Source of the DNA: Sporosarcina quadrami | GTDB lineage: Bacteria > Bacillota > Bacilli > Bacillales_A > Planococcaceae | DNA: 64,000 bases | Assembly (NCBI RefSeq): GCF_014836615.1 | Contig: NZ_JACSQN010000011.1 | Span: 1-64,000 of the forward strand | Direction of reading: 5' to 3' | Shown here: one piece after another, positions 1 through 9,229 of the stretch | Numbering within the stretch: the first letter of the stretch is position 1 | Layout: each line of letters opens with the position of its first letter | Program-made: the position numbers and the translations under genes | Notes under the pieces: generated by a model | Told to the model about the DNA's origin: nothing | The model's input: only the letters and a program-made list of their open reading frames with translations | Database searches by the model: none

Positions 1-248
1 ACGTTTCGATACTACCGGGTTACGTTTCGTTGCGCGAAGGTTACGTTTCGATACGGCCGTTCTATGTTTCGATACGGCGTCTACGTTTCGATACGGCGTC
101 TACGTTTCGATACGACCGAGTTACGTTTCGTTGCGCGAAGGTTACGTTTCGATACGAGCGTTATATGTTTCGATACGGGGGCTACGTTTCGATACGATCG
201 ATTTACGTTTCGTTGCGCGAAGGTTACGTTTCGATACGGGGGCTACGT
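1..248. repeat. 21-bp-period intergenic repeat array, left part
   Basis: Twelve complete units plus a broken thirteenth. Each has a 14-bp core, TACGTTTCGATACG or the variant TACGTTTCGTTGCG, then 5 or 7 variable bases. Cores start at 1, 21, 42, 63, 82, 101, 122, 143, 164, 183, 204 and 225, so spacing is 19 or 21 bp (the first unit is cut by the window edge). The TTGCG variant at 21, 122 and 204 is always followed by CGAAGGT. The thirteenth core at 244 stops after TACGT, where the insertion sequence begins. Open frames across it merely reflect the 7-codon period and are broken in sense by the 19-bp steps; I do not regard it as coding. It has no cas genes and its spacers are too short for CRISPR. 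Confidence 0.9.
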
Positions 249-314
249 AGTCAAGTCCAGAGTCCTGTGTAAATTCCTTATGCTCTGTTCACTATTCATT
301 TATAGGTCTTTGTT

Positions 315-352
315 GTTTAGGAGGGAAGGGGGTACCCCCTTCCCTCCTAAAC
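315..352 (-). terminator. Perfect 38-bp palindrome downstream of the transposase gene
   Basis: Bases 315-333 are the exact reverse complement of 334-352, with the centre at GGTACC. It lies 8 bp beyond the transposase stop codon, inside the element. A GC-rich 19-bp stem followed on the minus strand by AACAACAAAG is a plausible terminator or transcriptional insulator; it has no strong T tract. Confidence 0.6.
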
Positions 353-360
353 TATTTTCC

Positions 361-1539
361 TCATTTTTTTGGGAGCTTCAATGGCTTATGGGATTGTTGT
401 TGTTCATCGTAGTTCATCAGTACGGCTCCAATCAGTCGAAACGCAGACTGGTCGTTCGGGAAGATCCGAATGACCTGCTCACGTCTCCTGACCTCTTGAT
501 TCAGTCTTTCCAAATGGTTTGTACTCGATAGATAGCGTCTGAAGGCTTCTGGCTCATTCATGAACTGCACGGCGCTGTCGAAGCCGTTCTCCAAGGTCTC
601 CAATGCTTTTTCCAGTTTGGATTCGTCCTCGTATTTGTTGACCACCCGCTCTTTTTCTTTCCGTGCACTTTCTACATCAAGAGCTTGAAAGATTTGACGG
701 ACATCCAACTTGAACTGCTGCATGCCCTTTTTAGGCACTTGATCAAAGATATTTCGTTTGAAGTGAACAGAACAGCGTTGCCAGGAAGTGCCGGTAAAAT
801 CCTGTTGAATAGCCTGTTTAAGTCCTTCGTGCGCATCGGAAACGATCAGTTTCGGAGATTGCAGACCCCGGTTCTTCAAGTACTGAATGAATGTCTGCCA
901 TCCCTTTTTACTCTCCTGAGCATCCACTCGCAATCCAATCACTTCACGGCGATTCTCGGCATTAATCGCAGTCGCGATATAGACGGCTTTCGAGACGACT
1001 TTTTGATTTTCCCGCACCTTGATGTACATAGCGTCCATAAAAAGGTATTTGTAGTACATGACATTCAGTGGACGGTTGGCCCATTGAGTAACAATGGGGT
1101 CCAGTTTGGCCGTCAAGGAAGAGACGAAGGACTTGGAGACACGCTGACCACACAGGGTCTCGACCACATTGGATACTTTACGTGTGGAAACACCGTTCAC
1201 CACCATTTCAAGCATCCCAAGGACAAATGCCTGATCCACCCGTGCATATTTTTCGAAGACAGACGGGGAGAAATCTCCTTCCCGTGTTCTTGGCACGCGG
1301 AGTGTGATCCTGCCGATTGAAATCATGAGCTCACGCTCATAGTAGCCGTTTCGGTAATCCCGGCGTTCGGACGTGCGTTCATAAGATTGAGCCTGTAGGT
1401 GATTGTCTCTTTCATTTTCCATCAATTCCTCCAGCGCCAGTACGACAGCTGATTTTACAACAGCGTCCATATTCGAATGCAAGACCGAGTCTTTTACTTC
1501 TTCAGGATTTAGGTTAAGATAATTAAATAGGGTCATCAT
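361..1539 (-). CDS. IS256-family (Mutator-type) transposase
   Basis: DDE transposase of about 392 residues that cuts and rejoins the ends of its own element. The catalytic triad is visible: Asp in LFMDAMYIKV (about residue 168), Asp in LIVSDAHEGL (about 235) and Glu in NHLERLNQEVRRRE (about 345). The length is typical of the family (about 390-400) and no frameshift or stop interrupts it, so it may be active. The start chosen is the ATG pair 5-8 bases after AGGAGG; a TTG one codon upstream is also open. It is the only gene between the inverted ends. The family is clear; the specific IS name is not. Confidence 0.95.
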   Translation of the reverse strand: MMTLFNYLNLNPEEVKDSVLHSNMDAVVKSAVVLALEELMENERDNHLQAQSYERTSERRDYRNGYYERELMISIGRITLRVPRTREGDFSPSVFEKYARVDQAFVLGMLEMVVNGVSTRKVSNVVETLCGQRVSKSFVSSLTAKLDPIVTQWANRPLNVMYYKYLFMDAMYIKVRENQKVVSKAVYIATAINAENRREVIGLRVDAQESKKGWQTFIQYLKNRGLQSPKLIVSDAHEGLKQAIQQDFTGTSWQRCSVHFKRNIFDQVPKKGMQQFKLDVRQIFQALDVESARKEKERVVNKYEDESKLEKALETLENGFDSAVQFMNEPEAFRRYLSSTNHLERLNQEVRRREQVIRIFPNDQSAFRLIGAVLMNYDEQQQSHKPLKLPKK

Positions 1540-1632
1540 CAATTCCTCCTCAATGTGATCGTGGTTGTGAACATTGTAGCATAAGGAATTGATGTGGCCT
1601 TTTTCTATTTACACAATTATACGGACTTCACC

Positions 1633-1730
1633 CGATACGGTCGAGTTACATTTCGATACGAATCGCCTACGTTTCGTTGCGGCCGGGTTACGTTTCGATA
1701 CGACCCGTCTACGTTTCGTTGCGAAACGTA
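1633..1730. repeat. 21-bp-period intergenic repeat array, right part
   Basis: Continuation of the array beyond the insertion sequence. A core remnant CGATACG lies at 1633-1639, then full cores start at 1647, 1668, 1689 and 1710, exactly 21 bp apart and alternating between the ATACG and TTGCG types. The last core runs into CGAAACGTA, making a perfect hairpin TACGTTTCG-TTG-CGAAACGTA at 1710-1730, 20 bp from the stop codon of the neighbouring minus-strand chemoreceptor gene. Confidence 0.88.
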
Positions 1731-1750
1731 GTAAACCTCGTAGTCCCCCG

Positions 1751-3850
1751 TTAAATCAACTTAAAACGCTCCACAACACTCTGCAGTTCATTCGCAATAT
1801 TCTTCATACGCGTTGTCGAATCTGCGACACGTTCCAACTCGTTCTGCTGAGCGACTGACGACGCGCTCACTTGTTCAGCGGACGCGGCTGTTTCTTCAGA
1901 TACCGCTGAGACGCTTTGAATCGATAGGATCACTTGGTCTTTATGCGTAAGCATTTCTTCAAGTTCAGCTGTGAGCTCCTTAATCGAACGGCTCATCTGC
2001 TCCGTTAATTCGGCATTTTGGACGAATGAAGATTCCGTACCTGTAACCGATTGATTTTGCCCTTCCATCAATTGCATATTGGACTCGATAACGGTGACCG
2101 TCTGTTTCGATTCCGCAATGATTTCCTGGACCGTTTTCTGGATGACTTCCGTTTCAACCCTCGACTGCTCCGCAAGTTTACGGACTTCCTCGGCAACGAC
2201 TGCGAACCCTTTGCCATGTTCTCCTGCACGCGCCGCTTCAATACTCGCATTTAATGCAAGTAGATTCGTTTGCGCGGTAATGTCCTGGATTGATGTGATG
2301 ACTTGATTGATGGCTTCAATTTTTGTCGATAACGCATCCATCTGTTGCTGGACTTTCGTGTTCATTTCATTCGCAGAAGCATTGTGTTCACGCAAATTCC
2401 TCACTTCTGACATACCCTTTTCTGTCGAGTCAACAGTCTGCACTGACAACAAATCCATACTGTCAGCCAATTGCGAGAGCGCAGTAATTTGCTCGGCAAG
2501 TACTGCCATGCTGTTACTTGTCTCTTCTGTGTCTTCAGACTGCTTAGATGCACCTTGCGCAATTTCGTTCGTTGCAAGCGACACTTCTTCACTGGATGCC
2601 ACAATTTCTTCAAACGCTTGATGGACATGCGTCGATGAATCATTCAGTTCCGTAGAAGATAGACGTACTTCATTCATCGCCTCGTTTGTTTGACGAAGCA
2701 TGTTATTATAGGCGTTCGATACAGCACCAATCTCATCGTTTTTGATATATTTATCATCAATATATTGTGTAATGTCACCCGTTGCTGCTCGTTCAATCGA
2801 TTTCTGTAAGTAGGACAACGGTTTCATTTGTCTAAAGATGAAAACTACCGTAGCAATGGACATCACAACGACCATTACGATAGCTGCGATGATTGTAACC
2901 CAAAGAATTGCATTAAATGTCGACAGTATTTTAGATTTAGGAAGGACTGTTTGAACGCTCCACATTTCATCGATATCAGGCAAGATAATCGGAGCAAATG
3001 TATTGAACGCTTGCTCGCCTAAACTTTTGGAATCGACGTATAGCGTTCCAACATCTCCTTGATCGAGCTGCACTTTCATACTCTCCCAATCAATGGAATC
3101 GCGCATATTCGAACCGTTCATCTCCGCTTTCAAACTGTTCGCAATGAGGTTCCCGCCGTCTGTTATGACGGACGCATACCCGCCATCTGGACTGATTGTC
3201 GTCACAAGTTCATTCAAGAAGTCAATGGATAAATCCGTCGTCAAGACACCGAAGAATTCACCTGAACTCGAAATAAGGGGAACGGAAATCGTCGCCATCA
3301 TAATAGACTCTCCTCCCGTATTATACGTATACGGTTCAGTCAAAATGGCTCGCTTTTCGCTTTTAGGGATTAAATACCAATCGCCTTCTCCAACCGTGTC
3401 ATAACCCCTTAGCGCCTCGATCGTTACTTTAGATCCGTCTTTATATAAATAAGGAACAAATCTTTTCGTTGAATCTACAAGCTTACGATCTGTGTCTTCA
3501 AGTGGAATAAATCCCTTTTCAAAAACAGCCGCCATTCCTGTAGCATCCTCATTCTTTTTCAAGTTATTTTCGATGATGCCAACTACTTCATCAGTCGTCA
3601 ACGCACCTTGTGCTTGAAGTGTTTCAACTATATGTTTAGTTGTATGTAACATTTCATTCGTCTTATTAAACCGTTCACTAAGCACCGTGGCATTAAGTTG
3701 TGTATTTTCTATCGCAAACGCTTCTCCGTCGTCAACGCTCTTACCATGCAAAATCATACTCGTAATGACTGTATAAGTAAGGAATAAAACGAGAAAAAGT
3801 CCAATAATTAAGCCCGATAGTTTCCGAGCTATGCTTTTCTGCTTGTTCAA
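1751..3850 (-). CDS. Methyl-accepting chemotaxis protein with dCache-like sensor
   Basis: Transmembrane chemoreceptor of 699 residues that would signal to CheA/CheW. An N-terminal membrane helix (about residues 10-35) is followed by an extracellular region to about 300 that looks like a double Cache ligand-binding domain (contains [12 protein letters not shown]), a second helix (about 312-340), a HAMP segment, and a long cytoplasmic coiled coil with the signalling tip around [20 protein letters not shown]. The start is TTG, 9 bases after AGGAGG; no better ATG is available. No CheR-binding pentapeptide is seen at the C terminus. It is monocistronic; the ligand cannot be deduced. Confidence 0.93.
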   Translation of the reverse strand: MNKQKSIARKLSGLIIGLFLVLFLTYTVITSMILHGKSVDDGEAFAIENTQLNATVLSERFNKTNEMLHTTKHIVETLQAQGALTTDEVVGIIENNLKKNEDATGMAAVFEKGFIPLEDTDRKLVDSTKRFVPYLYKDGSKVTIEALRGYDTVGEGDWYLIPKSEKRAILTEPYTYNTGGESIMMATISVPLISSSGEFFGVLTTDLSIDFLNELVTTISPDGGYASVITDGGNLIANSLKAEMNGSNMRDSIDWESMKVQLDQGDVGTLYVDSKSLGEQAFNTFAPIILPDIDEMWSVQTVLPKSKILSTFNAILWVTIIAAIVMVVVMSIATVVFIFRQMKPLSYLQKSIERAATGDITQYIDDKYIKNDEIGAVSNAYNNMLRQTNEAMNEVRLSSTELNDSSTHVHQAFEEIVASSEEVSLATNEIAQGASKQSEDTEETSNSMAVLAEQITALSQLADSMDLLSVQTVDSTEKGMSEVRNLREHNASANEMNTKVQQQMDALSTKIEAINQVITSIQDITAQTNLLALNASIEAARAGEHGKGFAVVAEEVRKLAEQSRVETEVIQKTVQEIIAESKQTVTVIESNMQLMEGQNQSVTGTESSFVQNAELTEQMSRSIKELTAELEEMLTHKDQVILSIQSVSAVSEETAASAEQVSASSVAQQNELERVADSTTRMKNIANELQSVVERFKLI

Positions 3851-4105
3851 TTGGTTGTACCTCCTACTAATTTTTAACTAGTTTAGTATAGCAGTTTCTA
3901 CCTTAAATATATATACTTAAGTACTAAATAGATGCAATTACTATTGACCTATTGTCTGATAATTCATTTTGCAGATATACGTTCTGTATTTATTATTACT
4001 AATTGGTTCTAACTTATAGGTCATTGCATCTTATTAAATAAAAAAGATGATGCACCATAGAGGCAACACCATCGATTATACTATTTCTATTTTTATTGCT
4101 ACGTT

Positions 4106-4147
4106 TATCACCGCCTTGCCGGTCTTTACCACCGACTCGCCCATTTA
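4106..4147. repeat. Two units of the TATCACCGACTC 21-bp repeat family
   Basis: TATCACCGCCT at 4106 and TACCACCGACT at 4127, exactly 21 bp apart, in the 320-bp gap between the Bce-type permease 3' end and the chemoreceptor start. Related units occur at 8822, 11967 and 49371. The rest of the gap is AT-rich and holds the chemoreceptor promoter region (TATACT at about 3888 on the minus strand); I see no gene there. Confidence 0.7.
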
Positions 4148-4171
4148 CACGCATTCTCACACTTCCGCAAC

Positions 4172-6106
4172 TTAAAACGCAGATTTTACCGTTTTCCGGT
4201 AATAGCCAACTGTCAAAATGGCGAAACCGAGATAAATCAACGCGTATATACCCATTGCAATTGAAGCGGGTAACGTAATGTCTGACATGAACATAAAGGA
4301 TGCCGCTTTTATTGCGAAAATGGAATGCAGCAAACCGATCAGCAACGGCACACCGAAGACGAATACTTGCTTACGGACGATTCCGCGCATGATATCGTGC
4401 ACATTGAAGCCAAGTTGACGCAACGTCGCATAACTTCTCTTCTCCTGCTCCGCCTCAGTCATTTGCTTGAAGTACAAAATACTGCCTGTCGAAATGAGGA
4501 ATACTAGACCTAGAAAACCTGCGATGAAGATTAGCAACCCCGTAGATTGCATCGTAGAGATATACTGTGAGTAGTAATCAAATGTTAAACGGTCACCGTT
4601 ATCCAAAATATCATGATAGATAGCAGAAGCTGTAGCTTGTTGGTTTTTATCGACAATCGTAACAGCTTTAAAGTTGCTAATTCTGTATGCCTCTTCTTCA
4701 TTGATAAACAGAGCTTTAATCTCATGATAAAAAGCGTCATTTACAACAAGTTGCGTACCGGCAAAAGGAAGATTAATGACATTTCCTTCTCGAACCTTTG
4801 AAACGGTTACGTCCAACTCATTTTGTGCTGTCTTCAATTCCACCTCAAAAGGAACGTCCTCTGTTTTCATCATCCAATAGACAGATGCATCATAGAAGTA
4901 AGCTGATTGCATGTCCGGGATTTCGACATCAATACCCGCTTGTTGAAGTTGTTTTTCACTTACAATGCTGGCTGATAAATTCTCACCTAACCACTTTGTT
5001 GAAGTCGTTTCCTCAAGAAACTTCCCTTCTAAATTCAACACTTCAATCGGCGTATACAAATAAGAAATCCTTTGGCGATCAAGCTCATCCGTAAATTGTT
5101 TCTCTATAGCCTCATCTTGCTCTCCATACCCACCAAACATAAAATCATGCGGGTAAATGGAACGCGTTTCCTTCTCAGTCGAATAATAAAGTGAGTACGC
5201 CCCCGCCAACATCGTCAATGTCATTGCCGATAACACTGTAATAATTGTAAGTGAATTGGCATTTCCTTTCATTCGATGCATAAGCGGCGCGAGCGACAAA
5301 CTGTTATTCAAACCGAGATGTCCTTGCTTGTGTTTTCGAACTTGATAAAACAACCAGCTTATTGTCACTCTGAATAACAGGTAGGTTCCTAAGATTGTTG
5401 AACCTAACACAGCGAGCATATTAAAGAACAAGAGAGGATTCATCATTCGACCAGACAGCCAATATCCAAACCCGATAAGCCCTATGCCAAGAAGCGCAAG
5501 AAATGCTGAACGGAAAGCTTTTGGCTTTTTCGGATGTTCTCCCTGCTTTTCTGCGTTAAATAGGCCAAGTAATGTTGTCCGACGTACTGCAATTAACATT
5601 TGTATGGAAGTCAGCATGATGATAGCCAGAAAAACAATAACTGTCTGGGTGACCGCAGCCATCGAAAACGTTAATTCAATAAATCCATCAAATCCAACCA
5701 ATTTCATCAACAGTAATAAAAATACGCGTGACACGAGAATTCCTATACCAATTCCAATTGCTAACGCCCCGGCGCTAAGCAACGTATTTTCAATGATCAA
5801 AAGGCGTGCGACCGCGCTTTTAGTAAGCCCAATCAACTGATAAAGCCCAATTTCACGGCTTCTACGTTTCAAGAAAATCGAATTCGCATACACAACGAAA
5901 ATCCCTGCAATGAACAATAGAAGAATACCTGCCACCTTGAACGCCGCTCCCATTGACCCACCCGACCGTTCAACAACCGAAGGATCGTGTTGCAAAGTTG
6001 CAAACACGAAATACAAAACAACGCTGAAAATCAGAGCAAAAAAGTACAAATAGTAATGCTTAATATTCTTTCGCATACTTCGGATAACCAAATCAAAGAG
6101 CGTCAA
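4172..6106 (-). CDS. BceB-type ABC transporter permease (module 1)
   Basis: FtsX-family permease of about 644 residues. Bce-type permeases remove peptide antibiotics from their cell-wall targets and also sense them by passing transport activity to a partner histidine kinase. Membrane segments cluster in the N-terminal 300 residues and at the C terminus, with a large extracellular domain of about 200 residues between (roughly 315-520), the hallmark of this family. The start chosen is TTG at 6106, seven bases after GGGGGT; it gives a 14-nt overlap with the ATPase gene, the same overlap as in the second module. An upstream GTG at 6115 has no Shine-Dalgarno sequence. The substrate cannot be told from sequence. 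Confidence 0.92.
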   Translation of the reverse strand: MTLFDLVIRSMRKNIKHYYLYFFALIFSVVLYFVFATLQHDPSVVERSGGSMGAAFKVAGILLLFIAGIFVVYANSIFLKRRSREIGLYQLIGLTKSAVARLLIIENTLLSAGALAIGIGIGILVSRVFLLLLMKLVGFDGFIELTFSMAAVTQTVIVFLAIIMLTSIQMLIAVRRTTLLGLFNAEKQGEHPKKPKAFRSAFLALLGIGLIGFGYWLSGRMMNPLLFFNMLAVLGSTILGTYLLFRVTISWLFYQVRKHKQGHLGLNNSLSLAPLMHRMKGNANSLTIITVLSAMTLTMLAGAYSLYYSTEKETRSIYPHDFMFGGYGEQDEAIEKQFTDELDRQRISYLYTPIEVLNLEGKFLEETTSTKWLGENLSASIVSEKQLQQAGIDVEIPDMQSAYFYDASVYWMMKTEDVPFEVELKTAQNELDVTVSKVREGNVINLPFAGTQLVVNDAFYHEIKALFINEEEAYRISNFKAVTIVDKNQQATASAIYHDILDNGDRLTFDYYSQYISTMQSTGLLIFIAGFLGLVFLISTGSILYFKQMTEAEQEKRSYATLRQLGFNVHDIMRGIVRKQVFVFGVPLLIGLLHSIFAIKAASFMFMSDITLPASIAMGIYALIYLGFAILTVGYYRKTVKSAF

Positions 6107-6869
6107 CGCTGTCACCCCCGAGCACGCCTTGCACTTTCAGGATCTCCTGGAAGAAAGCTTGTCTCGTCTTATCGCCGCGGTACAATTCCGAATAAATATT
6201 GCCGTCTTTCAGGAAGACGACTCGGCTGCAATAGCTCGATGCGACAGGATCATGCGTCACCATCATGATCGTTACACCGCGCTGTTTATTCACATCTTCC
6301 AATGTTCCAAGCAATGAAGACGCCGATTTCGAATCAAGTGCACCCGTCGGCTCATCCGCGAAAACCATGGACGGCTTGTTGATCAGTGCACGTGCCGCTG
6401 ACGTCCTCTGCTTCTGCCCGCCAGAAATTTCATGCGGGTATTTATCCGCAAGCTCTTTGATGCCCAGCAGATTTGCAATCGTATTGAACTGGTCCTCCGC
6501 TACCCGTTTTTTCATCTTGCCGAGCGACACGGGCAGCAGGATATTCTCCTTCACCGTCAACGTATCGAGCAAATTATAATCCTGGAAAATGAACCCGAGC
6601 TGATCACGCCTAAATGCGGACAGTTCTCGATCTTTCATTTTCGAAATATCCGATTCGCCAATCAAAATCGACCCTTCCGTCGTACGGTCAATTGTTGCAA
6701 GCACATTCAAAAGTGTCGTCTTCCCGGCACCCGACGCACCCATAATCCCAACAAATTCACCTTCCATTACTCGCAAATCGATCCCTTTCAGCACTTGCAC
6801 GACATTACCTCGCGTACCGAATGACTTCCGCACATTTTGCGCATGTAATACTGTTTTATATTGTTCCAT
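6093..6869 (-). CDS. BceA-type ABC transporter ATPase (module 1)
   Basis: ATPase of 258 residues that energises the adjacent permease. Walker A is GASGAGKTT (about residues 43-51), the signature motif SGGQKQR (about 148), and Walker B with D-loop [12 protein letters not shown] (about 168). ATG start with a good GGGAGGT site. It is the first gene of the ATPase-permease operon and is preceded, right at the kinase stop codon, by a BceR-type operator motif, so the transporter genes probably have their own antibiotic-inducible promoter separate from the regulator genes. Confidence 0.94.
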   Translation of the reverse strand: MEQYKTVLHAQNVRKSFGTRGNVVQVLKGIDLRVMEGEFVGIMGASGAGKTTLLNVLATIDRTTEGSILIGESDISKMKDRELSAFRRDQLGFIFQDYNLLDTLTVKENILLPVSLGKMKKRVAEDQFNTIANLLGIKELADKYPHEISGGQKQRTSAARALINKPSMVFADEPTGALDSKSASSLLGTLEDVNKQRGVTIMMVTHDPVASSYCSRVVFLKDGNIYSELYRGDKTRQAFFQEILKVQGVLGGDSVDAL

Positions 6870-6959
6870 CCCTTTGACCTCCCTGTTTGCTATAACCTAA
6901 TCTTACTAATTGTTTGCTGTACGGTCGTTTGATTTGGATGACAAACAGGTCGGTCAACG

Positions 6960-6974
6960 TTACATTTTCGTCAC
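6960..6974 (-). promoter_or_regulatory. Putative BceR-type operator, transporter operon 1
   Basis: On the minus strand the sequence reads GTGACGAAAATGTAA, an imperfect inverted repeat with a 4-base centre resembling sites bound by BceR-like regulators. It overlaps the last codons of the kinase gene and lies about 90 bp before the ATPase start. The identical 15-mer occurs at 17864-17878 before the second transporter operon, and a one-base variant at 13237-13251. Confidence 0.65.
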
Positions 6975-7993
6975 TTACGTGTAGCATCAAACTCATTTTC
7001 GATTGGAAACGTCATGGAGACGTTCGTCCCTTTGCCGAATTCCGAATCTATTGTCAGTAGAATCCCGATTTTCATCGCCACTTGTTGGGCCAAATAAAGA
7101 CCCAGTCCCGTCGCCGCGTTATACAATCTTCCTGTATTTCCCGTGAACCCTTTATCGAACACTCTCGGCAAATCATGCGCCGGAATGCCCGGTCCTTCAT
7201 CTATTATGGTTAACACACCGTGCCCGCCAGCTTTCCGGTGCGTCGCTATGAAAATCGTTCCGCCTGCTGGACTGTATTTAATAGCATTTGTCAGCAACTG
7301 GCGAATGATGAAGCGGCTCCATTTGCTATCCGTCACAATTTCCAGTTCCTTTTCATCAATATCAATGGAGATATTTTTCTCCAAACACCATGGTGTCAAA
7401 TCTCGCAATTCCGCCGCAACAAGCCGGTACATATCCGTTTGCGCGAGCACATAATCCGTCTCAAGCGTCGGCATTCGCGACATATACAATTGCCTGTCAA
7501 TGAGCAAATGCACCCGCAACCATTCCGCTTCAACCTTACGCATTGCGGGATACTCACGGTTCGCATCGATCGTCATTTTCATTGCGGTCAAAGGCGCTTT
7601 CACTTCATGTACCCAGGCGGCAGTATAATCACTTTCGATAAGATTCGCCGACTTCATTTCCGAAAGCTTCCCTATATGTTCATTCGCAACGCGCGTCAAG
7701 AATTCATTCGTCACCTGATCGCGATTGAACACAGGTTCCGGCAGCGCTTCTTGCCAATGCAAATCGTTTTCATTCGATATATGTAAAAGTTCCTTCGTAT
7801 AAGACGTCTCTTTTTTATAACGCCAAAGAAGAAAAACGATGAAACCTGTAATGAGCAATACATTTAAATAGACGAGAGAACTTATATTCATCGCTAATCC
7901 TCTGTCCATCCACACGAGCATATCAGTGAATACAAGCGCGATCATAAACAGGACAATCCAGCTTTTCATATCTTTTAAATAGGACATAAACAC
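6971..7993 (-). CDS. BceS-like intramembrane-sensing histidine kinase (module 1)
   Basis: Sensor kinase of 340 residues. Two N-terminal membrane helices (about 12-30 and 35-57) are separated by a very short loop, so there is no extracellular sensor domain; kinases of this type take their signal from the partner permease. The phospho-acceptor region contains AAWVHEVKAPLTAMK (His about 130), followed by N box LLTNAIKYSP and G boxes DEGPGIP and GLGLYLAQ. The start is GTG, 7 bases after GAAGGGGG; an ATG two codons later is less well spaced. It lies 13 bp after the regulator gene, so the two are co-transcribed. Confidence 0.92.
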   Translation of the reverse strand: MFMSYLKDMKSWIVLFMIALVFTDMLVWMDRGLAMNISSLVYLNVLLITGFIVFLLWRYKKETSYTKELLHISNENDLHWQEALPEPVFNRDQVTNEFLTRVANEHIGKLSEMKSANLIESDYTAAWVHEVKAPLTAMKMTIDANREYPAMRKVEAEWLRVHLLIDRQLYMSRMPTLETDYVLAQTDMYRLVAAELRDLTPWCLEKNISIDIDEKELEIVTDSKWSRFIIRQLLTNAIKYSPAGGTIFIATHRKAGGHGVLTIIDEGPGIPAHDLPRVFDKGFTGNTGRLYNAATGLGLYLAQQVAMKIGILLTIDSEFGKGTNVSMTFPIENEFDATRK

Positions 7994-8006
7994 TTACAAT
8001 CCCCCT

Positions 8007-8690
8007 TCACAGCGTCACCGCCATATACCCCATCCCTTTTTTTGTGACAATCGCGTCACCGAGTCCGATGTCCACAAGTTTCTGCCGCAATCGAGTAACA
8101 TTAACCGTCAGCGTATTGTCATTGACAAAACGTTCATCATCCCACAATTTGCGTATTAACTCATCTCTCGAAACGATTTCATCTTTCGCCTGCACAAGCA
8201 CAGTCATAATGAAAAACTCGTTTTTTGTCAATTCCACATCGATGCTGCCCTTTCGGATCACGCCCCGTTTCATGTCGATGACAGCCCCATTCCACTCAAG
8301 CACATCGACAGATTCCTCCGCATATGCATATGTACGACGCAACGTCGCCTGAATTTTCGCAAGTAACACATCCGTATGGAAAGGTTTCTGCACATAATCA
8401 TCCGCCCCCATATTCATTGCCATCACCATATCCATCGGATGATCGCGAGACGACAAAAAGATGATTGGCACTTTCGACACCGCGCGTATTTCGCGGCACC
8501 AATGGAACCCGTCATACGCGGGCAACTGTATATCCATAATGACCAAATGAGGCTTGGCCTCAACGAACGTCGACATCACATCATGAAAGCTTTCCGGTCC
8601 CTTCACCTCAAACGACCATTGTCCAAGTCGCTCTTTCAGTGAATCAAAAATCGCCTGATCGTCCTCCACAATAAAAATCTTCATATCCAT
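8007..8690 (-). CDS. BceR-like OmpR-family response regulator (module 1)
   Basis: About 227 residues: a receiver domain (acidic pocket EDD, phospho-acceptor Asp in LVIMDIQLP, conserved Lys in YVQKPF) and a C-terminal winged-helix DNA-binding domain with DNTLTVNVTRLRQKL. It should be phosphorylated by the adjacent kinase and activate the ATPase-permease operon. Start chosen at MDMKIFIVEDD, 8 bases after AAGGGGAG; an upstream in-frame start lacks a binding site. Its DNA-recognition region is very similar to that of the regulator at 13317, which fits the shared operator motif. Confidence 0.93.
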   Translation of the reverse strand: MDMKIFIVEDDQAIFDSLKERLGQWSFEVKGPESFHDVMSTFVEAKPHLVIMDIQLPAYDGFHWCREIRAVSKVPIIFLSSRDHPMDMVMAMNMGADDYVQKPFHTDVLLAKIQATLRRTYAYAEESVDVLEWNGAVIDMKRGVIRKGSIDVELTKNEFFIMTVLVQAKDEIVSRDELIRKLWDDERFVNDNTLTVNVTRLRQKLVDIGLGDAIVTKKGMGYMAVTL

Positions 8691-8821
8691 CCGTTGCACT
8701 CCCCTTCTTACTTGCATTATACGTGTTAAGAGATGCGGATTTCGACTAGGAAGCTGGAATATGGTTATTTTAGTATGGAAATCAGCCTAGATAATGAGCT
8801 TTGCACAGAAGATTTATCGTT

Positions 8822-8884
8822 TACCACCGACTTAAAGTGATTTACCATTGACTCGGCGCACTTTACCACCGACTCGCCTATTTC
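8822..8884. repeat. Three units of the TATCACCGACTC 21-bp repeat family
   Basis: Cores TACCACCGACT, TACCATTGACT and TACCACCGACT start at 8822, 8843 and 8864, exactly 21 bp apart. They lie in the 540-bp divergent region between the Bce-type regulator (minus) and the osmoprotectant importer (plus). The rest of this gap carries the importer's promoter and leader hairpin at about 9072-9161; I see no gene. Confidence 0.8.
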
Positions 8885-9071
8885 GACAATCATCATCTTC
8901 AATCTAACGTTGCAACAGTCACAATAAAATAATTTTACTGACTGATTCGGCATCCTATTATTATGGATTTCGGACTGTCCACGAACTACCGAGAACAAGC
9001 GACTTACAAGCGTTTTCACTTCTCAATTCAGCATCCTATTTTCACCAGAAAACAAACCTCATTCACATTTG

Positions 9072-9101
9072 TTGTAATTAACATTCACCCGTTATTATGT
9101 T
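9072..9101 (+). promoter_or_regulatory. Probable promoter of the osmoprotectant importer operon
   Basis: TTGTAA at 9072-9077 and TATGTT at 9096-9101, with an 18-bp spacer. Both are partial matches to a vegetative promoter. Transcription would begin about 10 bp before the leader hairpin at 9115. Confidence 0.4.
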
Positions 9102-9114
9102 ATGGTAGGTTACA

Positions 9115-9161
9115 AGACATGGTTGCTGACTGTTCAGCCAACAGATATGTCTTCTTTTTTT
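9115..9161 (+). terminator. Leader hairpin with T tract upstream of the importer operon
   Basis: AGACAT (9115-9120) pairs with ATGTCT (9147-9152), and within it GTTG-CTGA pairs with TCAG-C-CAAC, followed by seven T (9155-9161). This looks like an intrinsic terminator on the plus strand, yet no plus-strand gene lies upstream; the next gene starts 69 bp downstream. It therefore fits a leader attenuator or a short RNA rather than the end of an operon. Confidence 0.55.
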
Positions 9162-9229
9162 AGCCACATTTGATTTATTCATCTACTATTTGGCTTACTG
9201 CTATTTAGTAAAAAACACAGGAGGTACGT

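Larger units (their letters stand above)
249..1632 (-). mobile_element. IS256-family insertion sequence
   Basis: One complete transposase gene between imperfect inverted ends. Reading inwards the left end (from about 253) is AAGTCC-N4-TCCTGTGTAAAT and the right end (from about 1628) is AAGTCC-N4-AATTGTGTAAAT; both then carry ATTCCTTATGCT, but the right end has about 20 extra bases before it. The element of roughly 1.38 kb has the usual size for the family. It sits inside a repeat-array core: TACGT remains on the left (244-248) and CGATACG on the right (1633-1639). I could not find an 8-9 bp target duplication, so the exact ends are uncertain by a few bases. Confidence 0.85.

Noticed and set aside
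30..531. Two plus-strand open frames over the left repeat array
   Set aside because: They are products of the 21-bp period (seven codons per repeat); the 19-bp steps shift the frame, there is no ribosome-binding site and the second frame runs into the insertion sequence.
361..1320. Plus-strand frames opposite the transposase gene
   Set aside because: Shadow frames of the transposase; no initiation signals.
249..1632. Composite transposon carrying cargo
   Set aside because: Only one copy of the element is present in the window and no resistance or cargo gene is bracketed.
1..1740. CRISPR array
   Set aside because: Core repeats are 14 bp with 5-7 bp between; spacers are too short and no cas genes are present. 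The same applies to the arrays at 8822 and 11967.
8765..9019. Minus-strand 84-codon frame
   Set aside because: Consists partly of the 21-bp repeats and has no ribosome-binding site; lies in the divergent promoter region.
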